A stretch of DNA of 64,000 bases from Mya arenaria (GCF_026914265.1 NC_069127.1:25186637-25250636), one strand, 5' to 3'; counted from the first letter of the stretch, positions 11,180 to 24,557 are shown. The notes: generated by a model not told the origin, from the letters alone. Numbers and translations: made by a program.

Positions 11180-12300
11180 TAAGGAGGCAAAACCAATGTT
11201 GACTGTTCTAATCACTAGTTTCTCTTTCGATGGCGATGCCAACGCTGTTTTCAAGAAATATGGGTTTACAGATCTTAAAAGAAACTCATCTCCAGATAAG
11301 AAGTAGAATCTTATTCATTTTCGAAAAATAAGACGAGGGAATTCCCAATATGATGTGGTCACCGAATATATCTGTACAAATTTAGTTTAGAAAGCAACCT
11401 AGATGTTCAGAGAATTGAACAGCTCAACGGTCTATATTTAAAACTACACTTCATCGCCTATTCAAAGAATTTGTAAGCGTTACCATATTTGGAAATGTAG
11501 TGTCCCTGTTCCTTATAGTGTTTGCCCTTTCAAAACACGTTGTTTATTGTTTTGTTTATATTCCTCCAGACTATATATATTGGTGTGTTCGTTTTTAACC
11601 CTAAAAAAATCAAAATAATTCATTAATGATATTGGAAGCGTTTTTTTTTTTGGTTTAGATAATATTCTAGTTTCGTGATTTACTAACGATTTTCGTGGTG
11701 GTATTAGATAAAATAAAAATGAATCTATAGTATAACAACAAACTGGCAAATAATATCGCCGCTGATTTGTATTTTGAAATGCATGATAATCGTTGGCTAA
11801 ACTTCAGTTCCATTTAGGCGGTGATCAAATCTTTCATATACTACTGCAATGCATGAGGAAAAGGTAGGATGTGGAAGAAATCAGTGCTTAATAGTCTAAA
11901 TTGTTGTTAAAATTATTCCTTTGATATAAAGCTTACAATCTTCTGTCCTCCTTTTAGAAAATTGCTTTAAATCTACTTGAGTACGCTCCTGTTTCAGATT
12001 ATGTGTTGAAAGTGTGCATGTACATGTCTTCTCTTCTGTTTTATATGTATAATCATAGTACAAATTCAAGTTTTCGTTTTGCTTTCATGATGAAAAGTAG
12101 AGGTATCTCCGCTCAAGTATCTTTTTACTCTATCTATAAGTACAGTGTACGAAATTTATCTGATGTTTAGAAAGACAATCATGCTGTTACTACCCTTGTA
12201 TTAGACCCAAAAAGCCATATTCTATCCTATGTAAATTTAAGAGATAAAATAAAAGTTTTCGCTGATATGGTGAGGGGTTACATTTAAAAGCTTTTTTGAA
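11180..12300. other. Divergent intergenic region, block A
   Basis: Separates the minus-strand gene starting near 11145 from the plus-strand remnant at 12305. It is alignable to about 28560-29660 of block B in its first part (TCAAGAAATA, AGAAACTCATC and AATTCCCAATATGATG match). No gene is seen. It probably holds the shared upstream sequences of the divergent pair. Confidence 0.4.
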
Positions 12301-12304
12301 ACCT

Positions 12305-12510
12305 ATGAGTAACTCTGGTGGAACAGGCGGCGTCGATGCGACAAGTGTAGGGGAGTGGAGGATGTTTCGTTGGCAGTAGACGAGGCAAGGCTGCCGACGG
12401 TCCCGGAAAAAAAACAAGATCTGGAAAAGCTATTATGCAAGATGCAGCGTTCAAGGACAGCCGTTTGTGGTTTTGGGGAAGGCAGGCGGAAGTGTTTTGA
12501 CATGCCTTGA
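12305..12510 (+). pseudogene. Decayed MGN glycine-rich gene (copy of 29662-29910)
   Basis: Begins ATGAGTAACTCTGGTGGAAC, against ATGGGTAACTCCGGTGGAAC in the block B gene, and later matches it through GCAAGATGCAGCGTTCAAGG and CCGTTTGTGGTTTTG. The start is MSN rather than MGN. The splice acceptor seen in block B is absent. The glycine core is shortened and out of frame, with stop codons. This is a non-functional paralogue. Confidence 0.75.
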
Positions 12511-12559
12511 TTAGCTTGATTAAGGCATTTCATATATATTGTAATTAAATTACCCATGT

Positions 12560-13550
12560 TTTTAATCGCTTTAGATAAAGAGAATACCGGAATCGACCGT
12601 TTTCATCGACAATTCTTGACAACCATTTCTCCATAATCTGCTTTGGTACTTTTTAATAACCTTGACATACATATAAAATCGGATGTCCCCTTTTAAAACT
12701 ATTTAAGTAATGGTTTTTCATGAAGAGCTTCCGTTGCAGCTGATAACGATATCATTTTAATTTCAAAGGAATATTGCGATAGAGACCATTTGTGTTTGTC
12801 AAACAATAAAATATACTTCATCCAAAGTTCATTGTCGCACGTTTCTATTATATATAATTCATTCGTAATACAAAATAAGCAATTGCCATTGGTATCATGG
12901 CAATGTTATGTAACAAATATTAAAAAGCTCGAAGGTAACTATACCGACTGTTCAACTTCATATCACAATTAGAAACATGTGTATGAAGTGTTTATCTTTT
13001 TCCAGCCAATACTTATTTTTTTTTAGGTTTATATGACTTGCAAACTTTAATGTTTTCTTTCTTTTGTCCCAAATACCTCTAACAAGTTTATTACCAAGCT
13101 GAACTCACTGATTTCTGTTTTGTTTTTGGTTAGGTTTTCACTTTGAAGAGTTATATGATTAAAGGAAATTATATTATGATAATCAGAATAAACTTTTTTT
13201 TACCTTATAAAAAAAACATGTTTAAGTGAGTATTTTGGCTAGATGAACTATTAGACAAATTCTTGTTTGAGAAATTTGGACCAAAAAACAAAGATGTCAG
13301 CGCCAATGTTGAAAGCGTTACACCTACCGGTGCTGTTAATGAACAAACTGAACTACACTGTTCTTTAAAAAATCGATACGTTCTTCTGTTTTGTATATCA
13401 CCAAAAACGTGCTCTATATTTCTTGTCCTTGATATTATTGACTTTTGACTAAGTAATTTTGGGGAATTAAAAACCTTTCTCATAGACTTGGCTCGGGGTG
13501 TTTCACTTAACATCGCTGGTAGTGTACACTTAAAATCAAATTATAACTAT
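12560..13550. other. AT-rich spacer between blocks A and B
   Basis: No gene is supported. Similarity to block B fades around 12.8 kb (compare TTTTAATTTCAAAGGAA with about 30720). The remaining frames are short and unlike known families. Confidence 0.3.
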
Positions 13551-13554
13551 ATAA

Positions 13555-13830
13555 CCTTGGAACAACCAGAAATCGAACCCGCAATTCATGGAAAGCAAAT
13601 TTACCGCCATAGCTAGCCGGGTAAGTCCGAACGATTGCATAACTAAAGCATGTAAGGTTGATGCTGTACGACTTCACGGGTAGCGCGGGAAATTACTGCA
13701 CACATTTTATAACCAATTTATCTTATGTTTCATAGCGCGCTTTCTTCTTTTCAACTGGGCCCGAATCAGAAGTTGCATGTTCGAGTTCTGGTCTGGGCAT
13801 TCTTATATATGTTCAAGTGTTCGTCTGTTT
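13555..13830 (-). repeat. tRNA-related SINE-like sequence
   Basis: On the minus strand the sequence reads GCTAGCTATGGCGGTAAAT...GGGTTCGATTTC, an A-box/B-box pair typical of tRNA-derived SINEs. A second B-box-like string, TGTTCGAGTTCTGG, lies at about 13780 on the plus strand. The limits of the element are unclear. Confidence 0.4.
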
Positions 13831-14579
13831 ATTGCAGTTGAAACACCATTGTGAAACATATATGGACTTTATATTTAGTATATTGTTGGTAAGTGTTTTG
13901 TTAACGATGGACAACTCATTATAATTCGCACAATAATCTATTGCCAGTTGCGTTATCAGAGCAACGCCCCATCGTTCACACTGTTGTTTAATATATGATT
14001 TAACAACAAACGTGGCGATATTTTCAAATTATAATCAAGTCAAGTCAAGTTAAGAAATTTATTAAGTAATCAAAGACCACCGGTCCAAAATACGTGACAT
14101 ACATAATAAAACAAATGATATACGAGTTGTGTCAAGAAAAGGAAATTAAGCATATATCTAATCATGATTGTTTCCCTTTAATTGTTATTTTCTAAAATAA
14201 GATGATATACATAGAAAGTCAACTTACTTAAGTATTGAATTTTGCATTATGTGCAACCATACATGAATTATAATCCAATCACTGATTAACTGAAAGCTGA
14301 CTGTGTTTGAATTTGGAGAACATGGGTTGCAAAATGGTCATAAAAAAGCTCAAGATGAGTGAGGATAAACATTATTCAGTAGAAAATGTCCTTAAAAGTG
14401 CATAAGCGTAAAGGAGAACCGTTCTAAACATATTGTATTGCAAACAACAAACAATTAATTTCAATCTCAAGAATGAAATTATAGCATTGTTAAAAGAACG
14501 AGCTATTGTTTTTTAAACGTCACTATTTGTCGATATAATAATGAAACTAGTCATGTCAATAAGATAAACATCCTTATTC

Positions 14580-16842
14580 CTACGTGGAGCTTCCACCTCC
14601 CCTCCCACCCCGTCCATTGGGTCCAGGCTCCCCCGGTCTTCCATCTTCGCCTTTGAAGAATCCAAAAAATCCACTTCCGCCCTTACCCCCTGCGCCACCT
14701 CCGCCCCTTGAATCGTCTGGCAAAATCGTTTCTGGTGTTGTCGTCTTTGCCTGTTCATCCACAGTTTTGTCACTAGCCCAAAATGAACTGATGGATTGCC
14801 ATATCCCTCCACCTCCTTTTCCACCTTCGCCGCCTTTGCCGCCGGGGCCGCTTTCACCGGGCTGTCCGTCCTGACCCTTAAAAATACCCATCCCTCCACC
14901 CTGACCCCCCATCCCTCCTCCGCCTCCCCGCGTCCTCAAGTCCTCTGTCTTCCACACCTGCCACGCCCTGTTATTCTCGAACTGTATCGTTTCTGAAGGA
15001 AAACAATTTTGAGGAAGAAAATTAGAAACGAAATGGTGAACCTAGAAATCATAATTTATTTAGAATTTTACGATTACTTATACCCCTATTTGCACAATAT
15101 GTAAACTATAATGTCCTACAAATGCACAAAAAGTACTTTTCCAGTTACCTTTCGTTCGTGGCAGTGTAGTGTAGTACCTTTCAGCCTTATTTACCAGATC
15201 CTTAAAGTCTCCATCTGCAAGACAAACATAAGCTTCAGAGTGGAAAGAGTAAGATCCATGGGATTTCATTTTTATTTAAAACCAATCTTCTCGCACAAAC
15301 ACGTGAGATGTACAGTGTCTCTGTTACACAGTCCAGTACCGCTATATGACGCTGACAATAATCTAGTCTATCTTTCAACCTTTGAATACCATGGCGACTT
15401 CAATTCTTTGACAATATTCGAATATTTTTAGATGAATAAGTACTTGGTTATGCTCCCATATTTAGCCCTTTTCTTTTGGACGGGCTGAAAAGTGTTTGCG
15501 GAAGGTTTTAAACATGCGTCACGATAAATGGGTTAGATACCCCTTTTCTTGATCTGCTCCCTGTAAAATGTCTCAGCAGACTGGACCCTCATTTGAACGT
15601 CATTTCCCTCATGTTCTGAAGAAGTTGAAAAATAACTGAGTGGGAAAGAAGAGGTCAGACAAACTAACGAATATTTTAATAAGCGTGGTGAACATAACGG
15701 TCAATTTATGTCTTTATATCGAATGTTAGCTTGAATTTCGATTAAAGTTAACCGACTTGAGTTAAGTTTAACCCAACTTTAAATGCTAAAATAAATATCA
15801 AATAATTTCTTGATAATGTAAACAAACCACTTAGTTGTTGTATTGCCCTCTGTGCCTCCTCTTGGGTTTTGAAAACCACGATACCGGTGCCCCTATCTGG
15901 CCTCAGGTCGCTGCCCTATGGTGTGAATACAATACAACCATGCTATTGAAAATATTTCGACGAAATTATTTACCATCTAAATGACCTGTATACTCACAGT
16001 TCATAATGTTTCGTTAGTATACACTTGTCTATGCTTAACTATACCATTACAATTTAATTTTAAAAACTAGTTTATCTTTAAAAAAAACATTTTACACAGA
16101 AAATTTCAGATTATTTATTCATTATATCTAAAAGCCTAAACCTATGTTCGGACGACAACGCACAACTTGTTTCCCGTTGATATATCCAGAGGTCCATGTC
16201 TTACCAGTATTTGTCCGACTTTCTTGAATCTTTTCTCCATGTTCGACTTCTTGATGTTGTTTTCCAGGCCCGTGACAACCACTGTGCTAGCAGATCCTTT
16301 CATCCTGTGCTCGTCCATGTTACAATAGTCACCTAGATTTTCAAAAGTTTAATATAAAATTAAAGCTTTGAGCAAGGTTTCCTTACGGAAGTTGAAACAT
16401 ATTTGTTTCATTTTTAACTGTTACGTTAAAGTTAATTATAAACATATTGGTATCCTTCATTAAACTCTGTCATTCTCTGGTTAATATAATTTAAACAACA
16501 TTTAATAATATGACTTAAAAACAAACCTAAACGCTTGCAAGCTTCTATACATTTTTTAATTAAATATAATTTTGTTGTTTTATTGCTATTTTAGCTTCAT
16601 AAACATAATTTCTTTTGATAATGTTTTAAATAGTTTTGGAGTGCAGTAAAAGAAGTCCAAACGTCGGCAACAAACACTTACTAAATAATTTACTCGATAT
16701 TGGCCTAAAGTAAATACAACTTTGTAATAGTTTGTAAATATGTTTTAATAAAAAGTAAAGTCAGTTGCTTACCTTGCGTCAGAAGTGCAGCGAGAATAGG
16801 AAATATACTCTGTACGAGTAAATAATTTGCAATAAATATCAT
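14580..16842 (-). CDS. Gene B: secreted RRM-like protein with collagen-like Gly tail
   Basis: Six exons on the minus strand: 16773-16842, 16205-16332, 15828-15915, 15541-15615, 15149-15214 and 14580-14992. They total 840 nt, i.e. 279 aa, open throughout with consistent phases. Residues 1-23 are a hydrophobic signal peptide (MIFIANYLLVQSIFPILAAL). About residues 40-110 form an RRM-like fold with RNP2-like VVVTGL and RNP1-like RGTGIVVF and a closing strand QMRVQSAETF; the aromatic residues that normally stack on RNA are replaced. A charged linker (DGDFKDLVNKAERYY) is followed by FENNRAWQVW, one Gly-X-Y block (KGQDGQPGESGPGGKGG), a Trp/Asp-rich spacer (IWQSISSFWASDKT) and a second Gly block ending GPNGRGGRGGGSST. 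The combination implies a secreted structural or matrix protein; this is inference. It is paired head to head with the MGN gene at 17413. Confidence 0.88.
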
Positions 16843-16971
16843 ACGTGCACGGATATTACTTTCCGTTTCCACCAAAATGAAACGAAAACAAAACAAGCGC
16901 AGTAAAATATTCGTTTTACGTAGAGACGGTTTTCAGAAAGTGTGAGAAATAATCATCTTGTTGACGCGTTT

Positions 16972-16981
16972 CTATAAATAG
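16972..16981 (-). promoter_or_regulatory. TATA/MEF2-like box of gene B
   Basis: CTATTTATAG on the minus strand, preceded by CCCAATTGT and followed by AAACGCGTC, lies 130 bp upstream of the ATG. It is conserved with genes A and C. Confidence 0.65.
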
Positions 16982-17412
16982 ACAATTGGGTTTTCACAAT
17001 TCCTTTAATTGAGGTGAAGGCGAAACGTAGAATGTCTTCGATGACTTCAATACAAATAACATAGCGTAAAATCTTGCGAAAGTTGATATTTATCTATTTT
17101 CGGTTTTGTTCATGAAATGCATTAAATTGGTTGCTGTAGATTGAATTTAATCATATTTTTGTAAGTGAAAAGTTATAATAAGGTAAGTTTTTTTATACAT
17201 TAATTTATATTGTAACGAAAATAGGAATCACAATTAACACAAATGAAAATAATAAAAATGTAAATAATAATAAATATAGGAAAAAAGTAATAATAATACA
17301 TCGATTCTAAAAGAGTTCATTATAAAAATAAATATGCTATATACAAAATCAACCCCGTTTTCATCACCTTATTACTTATTGACTGTTTCAATATATTTTC
17401 TTAGGAAGCTCT

Positions 17413-17676
17413 ATGGGTAACACGGAAGGCGGTGGTGGCGGAGGCGGTACAGACGGTGGTGGCGGAGGAGGCGGTGGAGGGGGTGGTGGATATGGCGGTG
17501 GATACGGCGGGTACGGTGGTGCCGCAGGTCAAGATGGAGGGAGAGGCGGTGATGCAACGGCTCCTTTCGGTGCTGGTGGAGGTGGTGGCGGCGGTGGCTC
17601 AGGAGGCGGAAAGGGTGGTGAAGGCGGTACGGGATGGTGCGCTCCCGACGGACAAAGAGGGAAAGATGGTGACTGA
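17413..17676 (+). CDS. MGN glycine-rich protein, MGNT subtype (block B)
   Basis: 87 aa. The ATG lies 8 nt into an exon whose acceptor (TTTTCTTAG) ends at 17404. The upstream leader exon ends at 17182 before GTAAGTTT. The protein starts MGNTEGGGG, has a Gly core with Tyr repeats (GYGGGYGGYGG), then GQDGGRGGD, a second Gly run, and ends WCAPDGQRGKDGD. It has no signal peptide. The paralogue at 38454-38717 has exactly the same length and a matching C-terminus (WAPDGSRGRNGD). A polyadenylation signal AATAAA lies at 17903. It is transcribed away from gene B, about 430 bp separating the two TATA/leader regions. The block A copy has lost its core. Function unknown. Confidence 0.8.
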   Translation: MGNTEGGGGGGGTDGGGGGGGGGGGGYGGGYGGYGGAAGQDGGRGGDATAPFGAGGGGGGGGSGGGKGGEGGTGWCAPDGQRGKDGD

Positions 17677-17909
17677 CAATGATTAAATGGTGTTATGTCA
17701 TTTTTAGAGCTTGAATGGATGCACGTTTATCATGTTCCACAACGTGCTAAAGCAATATTGCTAACAACAAAAATATCAACTGTAAATCAATATGTGTTAT
17801 ATTCAATGTCGACATTTTTCTACATTTATGTATCATTTGTTATTCTGTTTCACAAATATGAAAAGCTGTTTGCTAAGTATATTGAGGTGTTTGATTATTG
17901 AAAATAAAT

Positions 17910-20300
17910 GATAAAAAAACGAGAATATTTTGATGTTTATTGCATCATACAAGTCACTTAAGTCTCTAAATTCAAAACATGTACTAAGCTTCCTAACTGA
18001 CTACCCAGATATTGAGAATCCGTTTGATGCACATGCCACTATTAGTGCGAGGCGAATAATTGTTGTTGGTATTTAGATCAAATATACTTAATTATTGATG
18101 AATTTATTAATCCTAGACATAGTTTTAAACCAAGCCTTTTCTAGCAATTTGAAGATACGTAGATATTGATATGAACGTCTATTATGAATGGATAGTTGGT
18201 GTATCATTGGAATTTTAGTATTTAGCTGTCGAACGTTCATTACTTATGCATGAACAAATTTTGAAATCAAAGCACTGAAAGTACTGCAGAGAACGCTTGG
18301 CAAATACATATTTTTCCCACCTCGAATAGATCCAGAAAATAAGCCATGCTAGAAATTTTGATCTTACCCACGGGCAAAGATAAAACAAGTACCCGTATGG
18401 AACTCCTTTTTAATGGCCACAATGTAATTACCTTCCTTGTTGAAGGATGTCGTCTGTAACATCAAAGAATCATTGTCTTGTGGCAATATTTAGAATGCTG
18501 ATTAATTATTTCTTGCTTTAAATGTCACCATAAAAAGTTTTTCACGCACCTTTCAAGAAATAATGCTTTACTTTTCTAAGAACTATTTAAAGACCAATTT
18601 GACTATTAACATAATCTGAATCAATGCGCGCATATCCATGATAACCACGAAGGGTCACATATCCAAACGCATTTATTGTCACTACGAACAAACGAGTTCC
18701 AGAAAAAAATACATTTTTACTTTATTTGTTTCACTGAGGTGGGAGAAAAAGTATCAACTATAGCCGCTTGTGTAAGATATGTTCATCCACACGCTCGCGC
18801 AGGGTGTTTTGCGAGTTTCCATGAAGATACTTATAATAATTCATATAAATGCAAAGCATTCAATATTGACTTGTTACTTCTCATTTCCCTGTTTAAATAA
18901 AGACAACTCAAGACTTTTATGAATGTTGTGTAAACTCTTCCCTGGCGTTGGAAGCACTGACTTAAGAAGAATATTGTTGAAAATTTTATACTCTTTACAC
19001 GCTTGCTAAAAGTTCTACTTTTCTAATATTTTAGAACAACATGCAAACAACTACTATAAAATAAAATCAACATTCTATAAACTTGTATATTTTTAGGAAA
19101 CCTCTCACTGCATTAAAATGTACATATGGTGTTATGTATATTTATAGCTACAACAAATTCAGGTGTAAAGTATTCTATCATAACGGACGGATGATGCAAT
19201 ATAAACTATGGGTTAGTTTTGTTGACAATTTTCTTCTATTCTCAGCAGCCTCTTGTTCTTACCAATTGATAAGACTACAGCCAATTTTGCCGCGTCATTG
19301 ATCAACATCATTAGACTTGTTGCATAAATGCAGTTGAAAACGTAGCAATGATTCGTAGAATTACCCTTTGATGCCAACAAAGGTATACTCAGACATACTG
19401 AAAGCGAAAGTAAAATCACATAAATGACTAAGATTTTCAAACAATCGCTTGAGTGTGAGTTCCAATAAATGTGCATATTTAGTTTTAATCCAGAAAACAA
19501 AAGATATGAAATGTCACTTAATGCACGTAGACCGAAATGCATGTAAAGAAATGTTTTGACTTATGCGCAGTAAAAGGAGTTTCGGTTTGAAGTGCACTGT
19601 CACAGTAATGAATGACATTACGTTTTGTCAATTATTTTTGACTTGATACTTGTTGAACAGATAATTCAATAAATTGTACGAAGGGGGTCCTTTTGACTCG
19701 TTTTGCTCTTGCAATTTTCTATTGATGCATTCCATACTAAATGTTTTATTTCAAATTATTCATTGTTTTAAAAATATGAAGTTCATCCAATCCCTCGGTA
19801 ACCCTCGTTTCCGCAAAACACTATAAGCATTGGTTGTAATGAATCAACTTACACTCTCGATAATGGAATATACTTATACTCATTTCATTGACTCCTTTCG
19901 TTTCTGTATTTCATATCTGTGAATTACTGAAACATTAATCTACGATGATTGCCTTGCCTTCGTTATGAAATTAAGTCAAGTCAGGAACGATTTGATCACT
20001 TTATTTGTTTAAAAAGTAAACATACAATTACCACAGAACACTACAGTTGCATTTACGTGAAAAAGCAGACATTAAAAGCAATTGAACGAAGGTCATTTAA
20101 ACAACAAGGCAATTCAAATAATAACAGCTAGATATGTGTTGATGCACATATCCACAGTAGGATGGTAAAAATAACATTTTGTTTCAGTGATTAACAAATA
20201 AAGTGGATTTTGTAATAACGATCAAACAAAGTTGAACAGTGGATACAACTTCTGAATGTTACGTCAACAATATCGTAAACGAAGTATAGTGCTATATAAA
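17910..20300. other. Gene-free part of block B
   Basis: Aligns with 4540-6300 of block A but lacks the MITE found there at 5284-5625. No coding region is supported. The short frames at 18676, 19083 and 19213 show no family resemblance. Confidence 0.4.
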
Positions 20301-20311
20301 CGAAACACTAA

Positions 20312-20550
20312 TTAACGCCACATAATCCCACTGCCAGTTTCCATGCCAATATAACTTCCACCACGAAGGACCTCCTCATCCTCCTTCAAAACCACAAAAT
20401 GCTTTATAGGAACTCTGCGTCCGGCAGGTTCGTTGTTCAAGAGCTTGCCACTTCCGCCACCCCGGAGCCACCACCGCCTGCATATCCACCTCCACCACCG
20501 CAGCCACCGTTAGAGCCACCGCCACCACATGTTCCGCCTGAGTTACCCAT
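20312..20550 (-). pseudogene. MGN glycine-rich gene with a one-base frameshift
   Basis: The ATG at 20550 follows a TTTTTAG acceptor by 7 nt and opens MGNSGGTCGGGGSNGGCGG. The frame ends early at TGA after 38 codons. In a run of G just after GGGGSG one base is missing relative to the family pattern; the next frame continues GGGSGKLLNNE...HFVVLKEDEEVLR and ends GSGIMWR then TAA at 20312. The C-terminus resembles that of the gene at 29662 (PFVVLMEEEVVFR, ETGGGAVCR), so a normal length of about 80 aa is implied. It may be a recent disabled allele or a homopolymer sequencing error. Found only in block B. Confidence 0.65.
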
Positions 20551-22029
20551 AACAAGACTAAAAACAAGAAGATAAAAGCTTTAAGTGAATTTTTAAAATG
20601 CAATGCAGCCAATGATTACGATTAAATGAAGTATTGCCATCTGTTATCTGCTATACACAATTGTAAATAGATAAATTTGGCAATTGGGTTAACATAAATT
20701 TGGCAAGTGTGTTAACATAAATGTAACAAGTTGGTAACAATTAATGTAGCCAGTGGTTAAACATAACTGTGCCATGTGGGTTAAATTAAACAAAGACAAG
20801 CGATAGACGAAAGCAACGGTGCTTTGACACTTTTCATAGTACATCCTATGGCCAATTTTCTCAAAACAGAATGTGTAATATCAGCATACACTTAAAGGCT
20901 CACCTTTTTATAAAGGTACACTCTTATGACAACAATGACAATTTCTCGAAGAGGACCTTACGTTTCGTGGTTTTGTATATTCAACCTGAAAACAAAACAA
21001 AAAAGAAAGACTTTGATAAATAAATGAATGTATGGACATTTAAACATCATACTACTATATAGCTTTGACTTAACATCACTGTTAAGCCCGTTGACTAAGT
21101 TAATTTCAAAGAAGCAAATTCTATAACCACGAAATCATTCCAAATAGAATCAAACTGTTCCTACCTTGCGTATCTTTCACGAAGTGCATGCACTTGATGT
21201 CAACTTGTTAACTTTTAAACTGCTTAGATTGCCTATCGGCATATACAATAGACACGACGTCAGAATTTGGTTCCCACCTTGCTTAAATCAAGGTCAGTAG
21301 GAGCATATTAGTTATAATCTTAAGGACTAAGAATGGATCGCATATCTCGCTGCATGATGCGTTCTAACTATTAATAAACCAGCGGGAAACAGATCATACT
21401 TTGGATCCCAAAAATGATAATTTAAAGTTTGTTTTCTTTGTCTGTAAACGAATATTGGAATTTCGTGTTTAACTAATTTCTCATCTTTTTTGAAAACAGC
21501 CTTCGCATTTAAACAGAAAGACCAGGAATTCCGTAAAGTCAACGTTGGGTTCCCATGACAAGAAAGAATGACATCATGTAAAGATGTTTTCATTTTTTAA
21601 GTTCGTTAATAGTGTGCAAGGCTAGGTCTCGTGTAAACTTGGTTTAAGCTTGGTCGACATTGAAGTAAAGGTTACCATATTTGGGGCAATCACACATGCA
21701 ACTAAATATGGTAAGATCAAGTCATTTAATGCGTTCTTGTTGTATTTACAGGCACTATAAGGGAAAAAGATCCTGCTTTGTGTCACATGATCAGTAAAAT
21801 ATAAAGTGATATTTGACCTATTTATGTTTAATTACTTGAATACCTAAGTAGCTACTTGGGCCTTTCGTGATTGATTAAAAGTATTTAATTGCAGTTATTC
21901 ATAGTTAGCATATGCTATATTGTTGGTAAGATTGATTTTTGATAAATGTGAAGTAAAAAAAAAAATGTTCATTAGTGTCACTTATTTTTTGCAGGTCATA
22001 TGACAACAAAGCTGGAGTTCATTTAATTG

Positions 22030-24540
22030 ATTTTTTTACTTGCAATTTCAAATGTGTTTTCTTAGAATTGGTTTCGAAATATATTGCCTGATTCAAAAAC
22101 GTGATCGTATGGTACGATCGTTGATAGGAGTGTGCTTTGATATCTTGTCTTTGTTTACTTTACTTAATTGAACTTAAGCATGTCCATTCGATGTCCAACA
22201 TGTAGTTGTTATCTTTGATAACATGATAACATCATTCCAAGAAAAGCAGTACTTCGGCGATTATAAAGTATGATATAAATTTACCTTGCTTTTAACTAAC
22301 TGTATCATCAGACAAGCAATGGATTTGAACACAGATCAAAATACAGTCGAGGAATATCATAGCAGTGGAATCGATGTCGTCTGTGAGAAAACTTGTTTAA
22401 TTATTATGTGAAAAACTACAGAGACAAGCTCAGTAGCTAAAAGTTTAAACACAAACCCTGTTTATTGGCACAGGGTAAACGCCAAAGACATAGAACACAA
22501 AAAACAAAAAAAATCACAAACATGAAACAACAGCATAAAACTCCACAAACAACATGGTGCATATATACTATATAAAAAAAATAGATATGTTTATGAGAGA
22601 TTGTTAGGTACCGCCTCCGAACGGTCAGTAAAATGTAATTTTACTGGGGAGGAGAGGGAGGGGGGTAAACCAGTTTGCGTGCACAGACCTCACTCTTATT
22701 CCTTGGCCAAAAGAAAATCAGATGAAAGATGATACACGCGTTGCTGATAAACATATGTAAATCAAGGTCAAGGCCACACAGACTAAAAGTCCTGAAGAAG
22801 TTTCGTGACCGTGACATGTAAGGACAAGTAGCATTAATTGGACATTTAAGGCATCCCGAGTCTTTCAATAAACATATCACCTTCTGTTCGTTTTCCTAAT
22901 AATTATCTTTAAGCAATGTTATTAAAGCTTGAGAATCCCTCCCTCTAAATTGATGTGATAAATATTTTGGTTTGTTTTGCAATAGCTTTTTGCTCTGTTT
23001 TTTAGTGGAACCTGCATAGCTATTTTAGACAGAAGCAACTGAACAGGATGATTTGGCTACTGTGCTTGTCCTAGTAGTTTCCGAAAAATATCTGAAAAAA
23101 ATACATTTGGATGCATTACGAAGCCAATGGCCGTTAAAACCAAGACGCCGTGTTTCAACGGATGAAGTGTTAACGTTAAAACTGAATCCGACCCTTCGGT
23201 GGATAAAAAGTTCACCCTCTTTTAAAACTAATAAAGAATATTTTCAATATTAAACTTAGTCATTTATATTGTTATTCTTCAAAATGTTTTATCAATTGTT
23301 CATGCTGGGACTTTTACCACGTTATCCGATTGCCTTCATTTTATATAGATCTAAATATAAAAACCCATGTGATGAATACCATCCCAGTTTTAAACGTTAA
23401 AAAACTGGACCAAATAATGCATGTTAGTAACGTATTATCACACAGTACATTTTCAGTCAAAAGACATGTTTTGAAGTGTTATTTACTTCAGAATACAACC
23501 AACACTTTCAGCTAATACAATTGCTTAAAGGCAATCATTAGGTACTAGGCTTAATCATAATTGATTTCAACTTTTGCGAGTGTTTAAAGCTCCGCTTTCT
23601 GCAACTCATCCGTAGTAAAATATTAATAATTATTAATGGTCTGCTTTTCTGGCGTTTTATTTATTCAAAATTGTATTGACCGTTAACGAATGACCCCATT
23701 TCAGATCAATGTTTAACACTGATCAGTTTTCAACGACTGTTTTGATTAAAATTGAATATTGAATTTCTTCAGGCTTAATTAATTTATCTTGAAATCAATT
23801 TTAACTGGATTAAAATTAAATGTTACACAGTTTATAGTTAAATTATTATTTAGCGGTGTTCTATTGTCAAAAGTTAGAAAAATATACTTGATGTTTTAAG
23901 CCGTAAAATAAAATAATCGCTTTATTACGGGGTAGCATACTGTCTACAAAGAACTAATATGGCTCACTCAACAATCAACGACCTAGCCATGAAATCTGCC
24001 GTGTTTATAAAAAGCGCAGTGTCATATATATTCTACATAAAAACTACTACATATTTAATATAATAAATTTTTAATAGGTCATGTTGTTTTTTAAAAGGAA
24101 TGTAAGGAAAACGCTCCCAGAAGAAAGCCAAGACAGTTTATACACGCGCTTATATAGGACTACTGCGCATTGAACCATGACTTGTCATAAGTTTTGATTT
24201 GCACAAAAGCGAGAAACAACTCAAACAAAGATTTCTGAGGTTTGATTTAACTTCATAATTACATTAAAGGTATAAGATTTTTTTTCCAAGTACTGAAAAG
24301 TTTGGAATAAGTCTTTATATATACTTAGACTTCTAAGGTATTTATTGTGGAACTTAGAGAGACAATTAACAAATCATTTTCATTTTAATAAAACATACAG
24401 TAATATTATGAATATAAACATGCTAGTTAGCAATATTTGTCATATTTATTAATTAATTACTATGTGGTAAACTGAATACATTGGTCATTTCAAGCACATA
24501 TTAATTGTAGGTCATTTCAGTTAATTAGCCAAATTAGTGT
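22030..24540. other. Block B-specific insert, left part
   Basis: Present in B and not in A, where the flanks join at about 7300-7430. It contains a repeat at about 22415-22640 that is found inverted at 60780-61010. I see no gene between 22640 and 24540. Confidence 0.4.
22415..22640 (-). repeat. Interspersed repeat, copy 1
   Basis: Shares AAACGCCAAAGACATAGAAC, CACAAACATG and GGTACCGCCTCCGAACGGTC in inverted order with 60780-61010. The family is not identified and no coding capacity is seen in either copy. Confidence 0.6.
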
Positions 24541-24557
24541 CAGATATTCACAGATAT

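Noticed and set aside
17413-17676. N-myristoylation of the MGN proteins
   Set aside because: The Gly at position 2 fits, but position 6 is Gly rather than Ser/Thr and there are no basic residues after it. I do not claim it as a feature.
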